NCBI GenBank assembly: GCA_963921425.1 | Contig: OY992834.1 | Location: 23,077,923 to 23,141,922 of the forward strand | Length of the DNA: 64,000 nucleotides | Reading direction: 5' to 3' | Source of the DNA: Dryas octopetala | Taxonomy: Eukaryota; Streptophyta; Magnoliopsida; Rosales; Rosaceae | Shown here: positions 24,219-35,850 of the stretch, in pieces | Numbering within the stretch: position 1 is the stretch's first letter | Layout of the letters: every line of letters begins with the position of its first letter | Notes under the pieces: generated by a model | The model's input: the letters and a program-made list of their open reading frames with translations, nothing else | Databases searched by the model: none | What the model was told of the DNA's origin: nothing | Program-made: the position numbers and the translations under genes

Positions 24219-25189
24219 TAAAATGCCCTTTTTTTATTTTATTAAATCCCTAGATTTAAAGAAAGAAAAATCTCTAGCTTCCTTCCTTATATAGGAATCC
24301 TAGTTAGTTACCTATCAACCTTAGCGAGACCAAATCAAATCAGGAAAAAGAAAGAGGATAAACAATAATCACCTTTAAACTTAATCAAACTAGGAAAGAG
24401 AGCAGATTAATAACTTTTAATTGCAAATCAAATCGAAAAAAGAAAAGAGAATAAACATAACCTGCTCCTGTGCACCCAAAGATCCCATGATAATTCTCTC
24501 TTCCCAAGTTCACGCAAGTTGTTCACTCGACTTCTTTCCTTGCCGTGCATCACACTGCTTGCATCGTTGAGGTTCAGTCACGCCACGTCGCGCCTTGCGC
24601 AATGCTCTCCCTGGTTTCAGTCAATGTCGTTTTCGAGGTCGTCGCGCCTTGCACGCTGCTTCAACAGTGCAGTGTCGTCTAAGTTCAGCCATTTGCCGCA
24701 ACTTGTGCTGCTTGCGTCGAGGTTCACCGCGCAGCCTTGTGACACACTCACCTCGATTTCACTCGCATGCATGCCTTTTCCAATCGCACATCAGCTTCCC
24801 CACTTCTCAGCCACTTCCTTCAAAGCTTTTTTCGCCCGAGTTAGGTTAGTCTATCTCTCTAGCATTTGTTTCAATGACTAAAAATAATTCAAATTTATGG
24901 AATCTGTCCAATCAATATCTTGTAATAGCCAGGCTAAAGTGTTAAGCCTCGGAAGATGTAGTTTTTAGTCGCTTGCCTCCCAAAGCTAATATTCGAACAG
25001 GCGCAGGACTACCCATGGATTCTATAGTCCTATCTTTTAACCACCTCGATCACATGGTCTTTAATTCGATGGGTCTATCCTTGATGCAATTAAACCCGAA
25101 TAGTTTACTTTTGATCTCTTCCATCCTTGGACTCGGCTTGCGTTAAGGTGTCTATCTAGGTTTTGTTGATCTCTTCACATATTATACTT

Positions 25190-28100
25190 GTGCTACTCTC
25201 AGGAACGAAGTTGGGTATTATCATATCACACCTCCTCGTCGTTATGTGTTTTTTGGGAACAAACCTTACTTTGCAAAAAGCGGAAGACTCGCCCCATTCT
25301 CATCACAGGAAACTGGTTTGCTCCTAGGGTTTCTCGGATCAGAGTCCCTCTTGCTTTCAACTTCATCTCTTGTATATTCTTTTATTATTTTTACTTTATC
25401 GTTTCTTTTTCCAACGACCTTTCCCTTTTCTCACTTTGTAGCCTTTCAATTTGCTTGAAGGACATTCACATTACCTGTACCCTGCAAAGACTTTGTTGAA
25501 GACAACATTGTGGGTTTTAGCTGGGATGTCACTGATTACTTCAACGATGATACATTGCTAAAGATTTCCATATCACGCACAAGCATCATTTACGTTCTTT
25601 ACAATTCGTCCATTGTTGGTTTATGCCAAGACCAAAGTGACGATGACCTGGTCAACCATATCATCAAATCATCTTCTCTACTCCACTTAACCCCGAATTA
25701 GATCAGTTGCATAAAAACTTTCCATAAAGAAAGGCTCAGGAAGCTTAAGGAAGAAGAAGAAGCGAAAAAGAAGAAGAAGAGGAATCATGATCCCCTGATC
25801 TCATGGTTGTTGAACGCAAGCTTCCTTTCCCTTGAGCCACAAGGAAGTCCTCGAAGCATGCGCGGGAAGAAAGAAGCAGCACCCAAAATTCACTCCACGT
25901 CAAGGTCAAGAATCTGCATAAGAATGAGTTCGTTCAGCAATCCAGCCCTACAAACGCATTGGCTTTGTCCTCGGTTAACCCGAGTTCGACGTTTGCCACG
26001 TTTTCGAGCTCGGCTTCCCCTTGCCCCTAGTCCGAACATGACTCCATCTTCTCCGGACCGTTGGCTTCCTATACTTAAGAAGAAAAATGGTTCATACATT
26101 TCTTCCCGTGATCGGATGCTCGGGAATGCAACGAATTTTCTTTCCATTATGTACGGCATGATTCATCCGTCCAATCAGCTTGAACTGCAGTTAAAGTCTA
26201 ATTTCGAGCTTTCATGCATGGATGCGTACAACATAGTTCAGGTAACGCTCTTTTTATATATTATTTTTTTTCTTCTTTTTTTTGCTGGTACTTGGGACGT
26301 TAATGGTCCCAAGTTCTGTTGATCCAGGACTCCGAGATCACGCCTGTCCCGAGTTGCTGATCCCAAATTAGATCATTGTCGATCCCACCTTACCAGAAAC
26401 TTGCCGAATTCCCCTCCCCTGACTTTTTTGTTTTGTTTTTCTTTCTCTTTTTTTTTCTTGCCAAATTCCACTCAAGTTAGATAAACGAGGCCTTTGCATC
26501 TCTGAATCTGTGCATGGAGAGAGTCATCAAGAGTGACAAAGAAAAATAGAAGGCTTCCCAAGAAACCGAGTCCACCCCAAAAGTTGCTGAAGATCAAGTT
26601 GCAGATTCCGAAAGCAAATTTCTTGAATCCGAGCATGAACACCAGAGCCTATACTCAAAGATGAACATCAAGGTTGAGAAACTAGAAGCGGAAGCTACTA
26701 GATTGTGAAAAGAACTTGCAGATCTTCAAGCTGTACATGATTCTGAGTTTGAGAAGTAGTGTCACAAGATCAAAGAAGAGTCAGCGCGCCATTTTTGCTT
26801 TAGATAGAACCAAGCCTTCCTCCTGCCCGAGGAAATGATCACTGCTGACCCAGATGCTATAGATGTGGATTATGGCTTTGAACCTGAAGGTTACAAGTTC
26901 TTCCATGGGATGAAGCCTGAGGATCGTCTTGAAAACGAGCCTAATGGAGAGGATGATGAGGAGTGATCCAGCCTGCCGAACCCAATCTGGCCGAACGGAC
27001 TTCTCCTTTGGCCCTATAGTTCTGCTTTTCTGTTTATTTTTTGTTGGGTTTCTAGACCTTTGACTTATTTTGGTTTATGGTTTGGATTAAGTTTTACTAT
27101 GGATTTTGCTTAACTTATCTGAACTCTGTTTGTTATTTCTGATATTTCCCAATCATTCTTTTTCATGCTCTACTACTTTAATTCGGATTAAAACCAAGAC
27201 TCCCTAAAACAAAAATAGAATAAAGTTTCCTTAATTATAAGAGTTAACCTTAAACCTGAAACTAATCAAATTGAAAATTCAATTATATATTCAAAATTTG
27301 ATTAGATATCAGTAGTTTAAACCTTTACCCCCACCACCTTATCCTGGGTGTTTCTTATCTAACATCAAAATTTTAAATTAAAATTTGAAATACACTTCGA
27401 CATCCTTCCTATTCTATATAAATAGAGTATGAGCTTTGAATACCTTACCTGGAACAGTGTCATCTCCTCTGCTCTTGGTTGGTTAGAAGAAACTTAAGCT
27501 TTGCTTCTGCCTCTGTGGCGATGCTCGAGTGAAGTTCGATGCCCAAGGTAAGGAGCTCTTAATCAAGGGCTCATCCGGTTCTTCCATCAAGTTCTCAGCT
27601 TCTACCCTTCCTAGGAAGAAGAGTAAGGGCAAAGGTGTGCTCACCATTACTTCCGGCAGCTCCCCTAGTACCGGTAAGTCTTGCGCTAGGGGAGGAACAC
27701 TAGGTCCTTCAGAGTCCACTGCGAAGGATAATGGGAAAAAGTCAATGGTAAAGGGTGCTGGTGACAGTCTTCAACCACTCTAGAATCCGCTCTCGCTCCA
27801 GAGGGACCCTGGACCATCGACTATCTCCTCACCACATGCAACTGTGCCTGGTGGTGATTTAGTGATAGCATGGCACCTGGCCACCCTATCTGCCCATTGT
27901 GATGTTACCACCTTGACTTCTTTTGTCGATTGTGAGACCCCAAAATTTTTGTGTATTTTAATTTTTCGTTTACTAAGTTTTATTCTTAACTTTGACGAAT
28001 TTTTCTAAAGTCTAAGTGACTAAGGTTATGCCTTGGTAGTGTAGAGCTCGTTTTTCTGAGAATAACGACATTTGGTTCATCGAATTTTGATTGCGGATGA

Positions 28101-31100
28101 AGGAGTTACGCATTTTTGAAGTTGGATAATTGTTTTAGTTTATTATTTGATTTTTTGGAATTTTATTTGGAGAAGTTGGATTTTTCATAAAAATTATGGA
28201 GATCAAAATAACGTTTCGAGACCATAGATAATTAGTACTCACTCTCACGAGTCCGTAGGAATTTTCGGGAGATTTTTCGAAGCTCGGGTGTATTTTTGAA
28301 GTTAAAGAAAATAAAAGAAAATATAAGAAATTCTGGAGAAAGGAATTTCACGCGGATTGCTGACGTGGTGCAATCTCAACCGTTCCTCATCGTTGATCCG
28401 ACGCCCCAGAACACGACCTGGCGTGTGACATTTACACGAAAAATTCGGTGTGAGTGGAATCGCGTCCTCACGCTACCGAATGACGCCAGCGACAATTGAT
28501 CCGGACCGCACCGCATGAAAAGAAGTGTCGTTTCTCCCAGCTGCTCCACGGCTCCACCCGCTTGCGCGACCCACCCGCTCTGCCTGACCCGTGTGCTGAC
28601 TCGAATCCCTTCCCCAAACCCGGTTCGAATTTTAGCCATCCCACATAAAAAATTAGTAAGTTTTTCCCACTTTTTCAAGCCTATAAAAGAAGAACCACCC
28701 TCCCTCCCTTTCGCTCCACACCTTCAGCTGAAAACTTTGTGATTTTTCAAAAGTTTTCTTGAGACAAACCACTTGTTAGAAGTCTCTTAAGTTTAAAATA
28801 TTTGTTTCAGTTGTCTTCTGGGGTGCCCTTAAGAATTGTGCACCTAAGAATATCTCAAGCAAATAATTTTGACAATTTGTGGGGAAACTCTGTCAAATTC
28901 TCTGCTCGCCTTGGTAAGGTCTTTGGGTAAGACTCTTGAGCTCAGTTAAATTATTTTATTTTGAGGTTAATTACTTATTAGGTTTTAATTTTGTGTTTTA
29001 TCAATTTTATTGTGGAAATTAAGCTAAAGAGGTATACAACCAGGTATTTAATCTCTACTTTCTCTTTAAAGGTTTTTATTCATGATTAATTAATTAAGTT
29101 GGATTTATTAGATTAATTAGTCATGTTTAAAAGTTGGATTTATTTGTGCATGATTAATTAGTTAAGTTGGATTTGTTAAATTAATTAATCATGCTTTGAG
29201 TTGGATTTATTTACGTAATTAATTAATTAAAGTTGGTTTAATTATAATTAATTAATTATGTAAAATAAATTGGATTATAGAATTGCTATTACTAAAAGAA
29301 ATTAGATTTATTAAGAAGCATGCAAATAAAAGTTGGATTAATTTACTTTGCTTGCATGATTTTTTAGACTTAGTTACTCTTTAATTAATCAATCTAATAA
29401 TGGATTGAGGTCACCCTATTAAAGTAACCGAACACATGATGTCGAGGTTAGTATCGGCTGCTGTTGCTCTGTCGGCTTAAGGATACTGAGACTGGTCCCC
29501 CAAGTCTCCCCTATACTGACCTGGTCAGGTTGTAGGACTTTAATTGGTTAAATTCTAGACTTATAAATAAAACTGAACTTTAAATAGAAACCTTAAATCC
29601 CGAAAATACAGAGATTTAGTCTTAGTAGACTAGTCTCTAGAATTTTCTAGCAAGACATGACCAAAAGGAAAGGTCATGCCGAAACTCTGCCAAATCCCAG
29701 AATTAACTAAAACATTACTCTAGTCAAGTCGCGAGATGACTTAACACCGAAGTTATGTTTTAACATCGTATAATTTGTCGGACTAGGAACTCCAATTTCT
29801 CGAGCAACAAATCGGGTGGAAGACGAAGAGCTGTAAGTTGGGTTTATACTTGTGGGAATCAAGCCGAGCTTTGGACTCCAAGTAGAGAGAAACTCACACC
29901 TTGCTAGAGATCCTTTTATTGCATGTATTATGCTAAGTAAATATTGATGCATGTGAAAGTTGCATTGTTTTTAGTTGCCATTTATTGCATGGTTTTTCTC
30001 CATTATTGTGATAAATGATTTTTTGATGACCTAAGAGTAAAAGGTCACACTAATGTTGACCTTGGGTATCGATCCCTTAAACCTCCAGAGGCGGTTATGT
30101 AGTTAGGCTGGTAAATGTCAGTTTCTGGCTTCAGATCTAAATTTGTTATAACCAGGAATAGATACTCTTACTACTAGTTTAGTTTTTACTGATAAACCAG
30201 GTAGGTTGGTAGTTGACTATTTTGAGTTCGGTCATCAGGTATGATACTAAACTTGGAAGCTTTCAAAATGTTTTGAGTTATGAGTGAGCATGCAACTAGT
30301 TTCGATAACTGATACTGATTATCTGGTTTGTGTACTGTGCTTGTTTCTAACCTCTTTCATTGGCTATTAAGTAGTAAATATTTGCGTTACTACTTTCAAA
30401 CCTAGTCAGGATCCCCTGAGGGGAATCTATGAACGTACGTGATGCTTACTTCCTACGTTTTTTGTGAGTGCAGATCCTGTTCCGATTGACGACTTGGATT
30501 GAGGGTGCAGCCTTGCTTCTTGTCAACTCCAATATTCTATCTAGTTTAGAGCTTTTCTTTGGGCAGGTCAATGTTGAAGCCAATCATTTTGCTATCGCGT
30601 ATTTTGTGTTATGAGCCCCCTTTTGTTGTCTTGTTAATATTTCAAACATCTGTCATTTAGTCTTTATATATCCTTGGGGTTGGTTATGTTTGTAACTTTT
30701 GAACATCATACTATGTTCCTCAAGGTTACTTTTACTATATTTGTAACCTTGGTGGGTTGGCTTTTGAATACAAGAATGTTTATTTAAATTATTTGTTTCC
30801 GCTAACATTAAAAACTCTGATCCAACTCAATTTATTTAAACTCAAAAGGCTTAATTTATTTTGGGAATATTTGAGATTATAATACTCAAGTTACGAGTAT
30901 TATAACCTCGAGTGTTCTCAAGATAAGTATCAAAGTGGCATACCTAGGTTTTGGTGCGTCACATCGATCGTCTGAAAAGAGAGCTCAAAGATGCCCAGAA
31001 GTTGGTAGAAGGGGCCCACGGTCGTGGGTTCAATGACGGCTTCCTCCCGGGGATGCGTTATTATTGCTCGAAAGCTCGAGTCATTTTCCCTTAACTTGAT

Positions 31101-31130
31101 TGGAACCTCCTCCTAGCTGAACTCTGAATC
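25190..31130 (+). pseudogene. plus-strand additional ORF of the Tat-type element, broken
   Basis: Between the integrase and the 3' LTR, the strand opposite to gag-pol carries protein-like sequence. Blocks lie at about 25190-25460, 25807-26260, 26480-26965 and 27520-27930, and then, after the solo LTR, 30969-31130. The block at 26480-26965 reads as a charged, coiled-coil-like protein with a FLLPEEM segment and an acidic tail, cut by several stops. At the solo-LTR insertion the frame runs on: FVD before and RLKRELKDAQKLVEGA after, once the LTR and one TSD copy are removed. Tat-lineage elements (Grande, Retand and relatives) are known to carry extra ORFs, some antisense, of unknown role. Function unknown; inactive here. 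Confidence 0.6.
27931..30963 (+). mobile_element. solo LTR, 3.03 kb, inserted in the additional ORF
   Basis: It starts TGTGAGACCCC and ends GGTGCGTCACA (inverted ends TGTGA/TCACA), with a perfect TSD TCGAT at 27926-27930 and 30964-30968. No gag or pol lies inside, and the whole unit lacks a partner LTR, so it is best read as a solo LTR of a large Ty3/gypsy element. Near its 3' part (about 30410-30470) it has the 'ggatcccctgagggg ... gtgatgctta' segment seen in related LTRs, also present inverted at 52190-52680 and 59541-60610. The small ORFs inside are not genes. Confidence 0.85.
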
Positions 31131-31586
31131 TGCCCTCGAATTTCTAGTTGAATAAGTCTTGTGACATAATTCATGGCGTGATGGCACCGCCTTTCCTTTG
31201 TAATTAATTTCATTTCATTTATGAGGATAATTCAACTGCTTTTTCGCTTTTTTCATTATTCATCAGTTGGTTCCCTTATTCAAGATTGATTTCGGTATTT
31301 TGATATTCATTTTAATTCATTTCGAATTTCGTTTCCAAAATTCAGAGGGAACTTGAGCACTTGACTTTTTCCTTTGGATGAAATCCTCTTAGTTTCTAAA
31401 AGGATTTCATCAATTCAATGCGCAATAAGAGAAATAAGATAACCCTTTTATTTATTTGGCAATAAAGAAAGAATGTAATTGACATCACGCTCTTGCCCTC
31501 TTGCCCTCAGCCCAAGAGCTTTATTCAAGGCAGAAATGACAATACGGTAAATAAAAATTCAAACAAAAAGGCAAAGGTTATATGTA

Positions 31587-32662
31587 TTACTTTTTTAAGT
31601 TGATTGTGTTCAAGGGACGTGAGGTGATCTTCCCACTCTGAACTTCTCGTAATCTATATGCCCCCTTGCCGTAGGCCTCTACTACTTTGAATGGTCTTTC
31701 CCAGTTCTGACCAAACTTTCCTATATTTTCATCCTTGGTTTGGTCGACCATACTCCTTAACACCCAATCTCCAATACGATAGCACTTTGGCCGAACTTGT
31801 CGATTGAAATATTTAGCCATTTTATTTTGATAGTTGGCCAAATTTATCATGGCCACTTCTCTGTGTTCTTGTATCAATTTCAAATTTATCGCCAATTGTT
31901 CATTCTGTTCCGATTCGACTACTAGCATTTTGTCTCATAACTAAGTGTGAATGAGATTTCTCCAGTAGGCTTCCTTTTTGTCGTTCGTTAACCCAAAAGT
32001 ACATGTTGTAACTCCTTCGCCCAGTTACCCTTACACCCCTCTAGTCGCTTCTTGATGCCCTCGAACATCTTCTTGTCCATGTTTTCAGCTTGTCCATTTA
32101 CTTGAGGGTAGCTTCTAGAAGAGAACTGAAGCTGAATCCCCTTATCTTGTCAATATGTTCTGAACATCCTGTTGTTGAATTTCATTCCATTATCTGCAAC
32201 GATGTACCTAGGGAGTTTCAACCGACATATGATCAAGACAAACTTGATCGATCACCTCCACTTGATGTAATTTTTCGTATGCTTTGGATTTGACCCATTT
32301 GGTGTAGCAGTCCGTAGCTATGAGCACCCTTTTCTTTCTTTCGATTGCTACAGGGAGCGGTCCAACTATATCCATTTCCCATCGGGCGAACGCCCAAGGT
32401 CCAGTGACTGAGTTTAGTTCTTTGGCAGGTCTCAACGCAAGTGGGGCGTATCTTTGACACTTATCACATCTTCGTGCGTATTGTTCGGCTTCCCTGGACA
32501 TATAGGCCAAAAGTATCCTTGCGTTAGGACCTTATGCACCAGGCTTCGGCCTTCAACGTGATTCCCACATACCCCTTCATGGACTTCCTTGAGTACTATC
32601 CATTTTTCTTCGGTCGAGCTAAGGCACCTGAGATATGGACCAGAAAAGGACTGCCTGTACAA
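31587..32662 (-). pseudogene. Ty3/gypsy integrase, frameshifted
   Basis: The integrase inserts retrotransposon cDNA into chromosomes. The N-terminal HHCC zinc-binding region is split over two frames: HEGVCGNH in the frame 32662-32432 and CDKCQRYA in 32510-32208, so a frameshift lies near 32500. The catalytic core is recognisable: the first aspartate in EMDIVGPLP, the second in ADNG (about 32190), and the glutamate in NGQAEN (about 32085-32100). The C-terminal part (31928-31587) ends in IGDWVLRS ... KFGQNWERPFKVVEAYGKGAYRL, wording typical of Tat/Retand integrases. Upstream, to about 32898, is the RNase H-integrase linker (MQIEDEDEP, then PYLRCL). The enzyme is dead because of the frameshift and stops. 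Confidence 0.85.
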
Positions 32663-32899
32663 TACGCCATCTTTAATTACGTACCTGGCAGCCTTGACGC
32701 GAAGTTTCCTTGCCTTGTTCGGGTCATCTGGTTAAGTCCCCTGTGTCAGGTACTGGATGATCGGGGTCATCCAATTTGGTTCGGCTTACTCGTATGGTTC
32801 GATTGGCTCGTCCTCATCCTCAATCTGCATGGTTTCCTTCTCGAGCACTATCTGCCCCGTGCGTGGCGCTACCAATTGCTCTATCTTCACATTTCTGGG

Positions 32900-35376
32900 T
32901 TAGTACTAATGATTAATTAATTAATCATTTATCTTAATTAATAAGATAACATTAATTATTCTCTAATAATTAATGATTTAGCCTTGGGTCAATAAGCCTA
33001 AGCTTTGACTTTCCAATCTTACTCTCTAAGGGGGGTGTATTCAATCATGACTTTTAAAGATTTTTTTTTAAGTGACAGACTTTTATAGACTTCATAAACT
33101 TTCATAGACTTTTATAGACTTTACAGAATTATGATGGACTTTCATGGACTTTTATAGACTTGCATATAATTTTATATAAAAGACTTTCATAGACATTGAT
33201 AAACTTTCCATGACTTCTAATAAATTATATAGTTGCCATTGAGTACAAGAAAGATATCAACAACAAATTTTTTTCTTATAATCTCTCCTTTTTTTATATA
33301 GCACATATGCTCATTTGCGCTACAATTTTTTCTATTTTTCTAGATCTCATTTGGTTCAATGGAGCATGTTGGTTCAAATCTTGTCCTCTACGCCCTTCAC
33401 CATAAAGACCACTCAATTTTTCAATTTTCCATATATCAATAACCTAGATTTTGTAAGATAAAATAATGTTAATTAGTTAAAATTAATTACAATTATACTT
33501 ATTTTATATTTAGTTTTATGTTTATGTTTATATATATATTCATTTTTGTTTATATTTATGTATAGATATATTTACTTAAAAAATAAATAAATAATAATAG
33601 ATTTTTGAGATGGTGTTCGGTGGGTGCTCTGTGTGTGTGTGTGTGTGTGTGTGTGCAGTGTGTTAAGGGCTAGGTTTGGCTAGCAAAACCCAGAGAGCTC
33701 GAGAGAAGAGAAAAGAAAAGAAAAGAAAAGAAAAGGAGAAGAAGAAAGAGAAAAAAAGAGAGAGACAGAAGAAAAGTCTGCTAATTTTTTTTCTCTTATC
33801 AAAGTCTACAAAAGTTTTTGGAGGGAATGAGAGAGAAATAATAACTTTTTTCTCTTATACTTTATAGCTAAAAGTCCACAAAAGTCTATAATATATCTAG
33901 AGAAATTTTTAAAAGTTATTGACTTTTGAATACCCCTGACTTTCATAGACTTTTTAAAAGTCTTGATAGAATACCCCAGGATTTTCAAAGACTTTTTAAA
34001 AGTCTATGAAAGTCATGATTGAATACCCCCAGACTTTTTAATTCAACAAAAGTTTTTTAAAGTCTTTAAAAGTTAGGATTGAATACACCCTCCTAAGTAG
34101 ATTAATTAGCTAATTAATCCTACTTAAGAAAAAATTATGTCAAGTGATCACCTCAAATTAATCACTTGACTTATGGCTTACTAATTGTCCTCATCAATTA
34201 ATAATTAAGTCATTAGAGTTTTATGGTCTTATTAGTATCTCACAGTTAAGTGAGCTCACACTAGAGCAATACTAGGATGGTTGATCCACTGGGAAGTGTC
34301 AACTCCTAGTCTTAGGCAATACCAACTATCACGATAGTTGCGATCAATAATCGAACATATTGATCCTCGATGTCATCATTTCCTTTTGGTCTCCCACATA
34401 CTTGTATGGTGACCCTTTAAGTTTTTCTTCAATTTGGCAGTAATATCACAATTAACCTAGAACTCTTTCTAGTTAATTGCTCTTTAGACTTTACAGACCA
34501 CATTGACACATAGCCACAGTTTATGACTCCAGCCTAAACCGAATGGAATTTAGCTTCGAACCTATTCAGTTATGATTACAATACATTATGGTCCTTTTCT
34601 CTCATCTATGTCTCGATTATATCCTGGGTATGGAACTATATAGTGTCAATCAAAACCCATTATAGGATATAATTATATGTGACTCTGATGTTCTGGCTAG
34701 AGACTTTGCGAGTCTTTCTATCCCAGGATATCTTCTTCTTTACGAAAGGTGAGAGATTCCATGTTGTACACTAATATGCCTCCATATGTGTCAATGTATC
34801 CAACACATGTAACCTATGCATAATTGCGTTGGCCCATTTTGTGCAGTCAAAGTACACTAAACACACACAAGACATCAGTGGCGTCTCAGGTCTGAGGACT
34901 ATTCAGTATCTATCATAACCACAGAGCCTATTTGACATACCATAAAGCTCCATCTAGGATTCTCTGTTCGGTCAGTTCAGTGGACGTGTCTCCAAGCACG
35001 CACCCACATATTTACTCCAATGTCCTTACATTATGGCATGAGACTCACCAACCTGAAGTAAGCAAGCGTATGTGCTAGTCTTAACATTTGAATGTTAATG
35101 TCCAATTAACATTCCCTTCATTGACTAGGAACATTTAGGAATCTAAGCATCCGATAAAACGAGTTTCAATAGCCTTCGAGCTCATCATGTTTCTTCTCTT
35201 AGATTTTCATGGACGCATTCATTCACTTACGCGATGATCCTAGAGTTCTAGTATAATGAATAATGCTTATGCCCTATTAATGTGTAAAACACATTAATTG
35301 AAATATCTCTTGAGTCATTTCAAGTAAACACCTTTGGTTAACCAATTACCATTGGTTTTAGGGCATATTTCCAACA
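32900..35376 (-). mobile_element. LTR-like segment replacing gag-pro-RT, one end defined
   Basis: Read on the minus strand from 35376 it begins TGTTGGAAATATGCCCTAA, the style of a plant LTR start. It joins directly to gag codons on that side and to the RNase H-integrase linker on the other (about 32898). The matching CCAACA end and a TSD are not found at the left border. It therefore looks like an LTR or partial element whose far end, together with the host element's gag C-terminus, protease and RT, was lost by deletion. A separate 1.06-kb DNA element sits inside it. Confidence 0.5.
33030..34093. mobile_element. PIF/Harbinger-like non-autonomous element, 1064 bp
   Basis: Terminal inverted repeats: left GGGGGGTGTATTCAATCA, right (inward) GGAGGGTGTATTCAATCC. 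A 3-bp TSD, TAA, is present at 33027-33029 and 34094-34096, which fits PIF/Harbinger. Near both ends it repeats 'atagacttt / aaagtctat' many times, and it holds a GT run (about 33627-33655) and an AAAAG run (about 33707-33735). No transposase ORF; the Lys-rich frame at 33676-33867 is produced by the AAAAG run. Confidence 0.8.
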
Positions 35377-35644
35377 TCACCATCTTTTGGATCACGTCTC
35401 TTAACTCCCTCTCCTTGGGTCTTTTCCGGTGTCCATGACCGGATGGGCTTGAATCGTCACCTATGTGGCCCCTGGCGTGTTCCATTTCGTCCAAACTTGC
35501 TTCAGTCGAGGATCCTCCTTCGGGCTCTTCCACCCTTTCTTTCCTTTTTTCACGCTTATTGCCTTCATCTGGTTGTCTGTCGTATTCTCCCACTTTTTCA
35601 GCGTGTATTCCGCTATTTGTTTTGTTTTGTTTTGCGAAGTTCAT
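35315..35644 (-). pseudogene. gag N-terminal fragment of the Tat-type element
   Basis: A 109-codon frame on the minus strand starts about 170 bp after the 5' LTR. It is highly charged and includes the segment ending RPKERELRDVIQKM, similar in style to Tat-lineage gag N-termini. After M-V-M at about 35378 it runs into foreign sequence (the LTR-like segment), so the capsid and zinc-knuckle parts are gone. The start is the first ATG after the primer-binding site; identity is by position and composition. Confidence 0.6.
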
Positions 35645-35793
35645 TGAACATTTTCTTTATGTAAAGAGACGTATCCTCCACTCCCTGAGAGCCTCCCGAC
35701 AGTTGCTGTTGTGCATAAGGAGATCTCGGGCCACACCCACCAGGTTCTATTCCTGTCATTATGTTGAAAAAATGTTTTTGTTCTTAGAATTCC

Positions 35794-35812
35794 CATAGTT
35801 GACAGCGCCAAC
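35794..35812 (-). promoter_or_regulatory. retrotransposon primer-binding site
   Basis: Directly after the 5' LTR end (CCAACA on the minus strand) comes GTTGGCGCTGTC. It resembles the tRNA-complementary TGGCGC-type primer-binding sites of Ty3/gypsy elements. The exact priming tRNA is not determined. Confidence 0.6.
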
Positions 35813-35850
35813 TGTTGGACCCAAAATTTTCAAAGAAGAATACTTTCGCC

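Noticed and set aside
24519..24881. ORF of 120 codons on the plus strand
   Set aside because: It lies between the 3' LTR and the additional ORF of the Tat element, has an odd Cys/Ser/Arg-rich composition, and matches no known domain; probably non-coding G/C-rich retroelement DNA.
33676..33867. Lys/Glu-rich ORF
   Set aside because: Encoded by an AAAAG simple repeat inside a Harbinger-like element.
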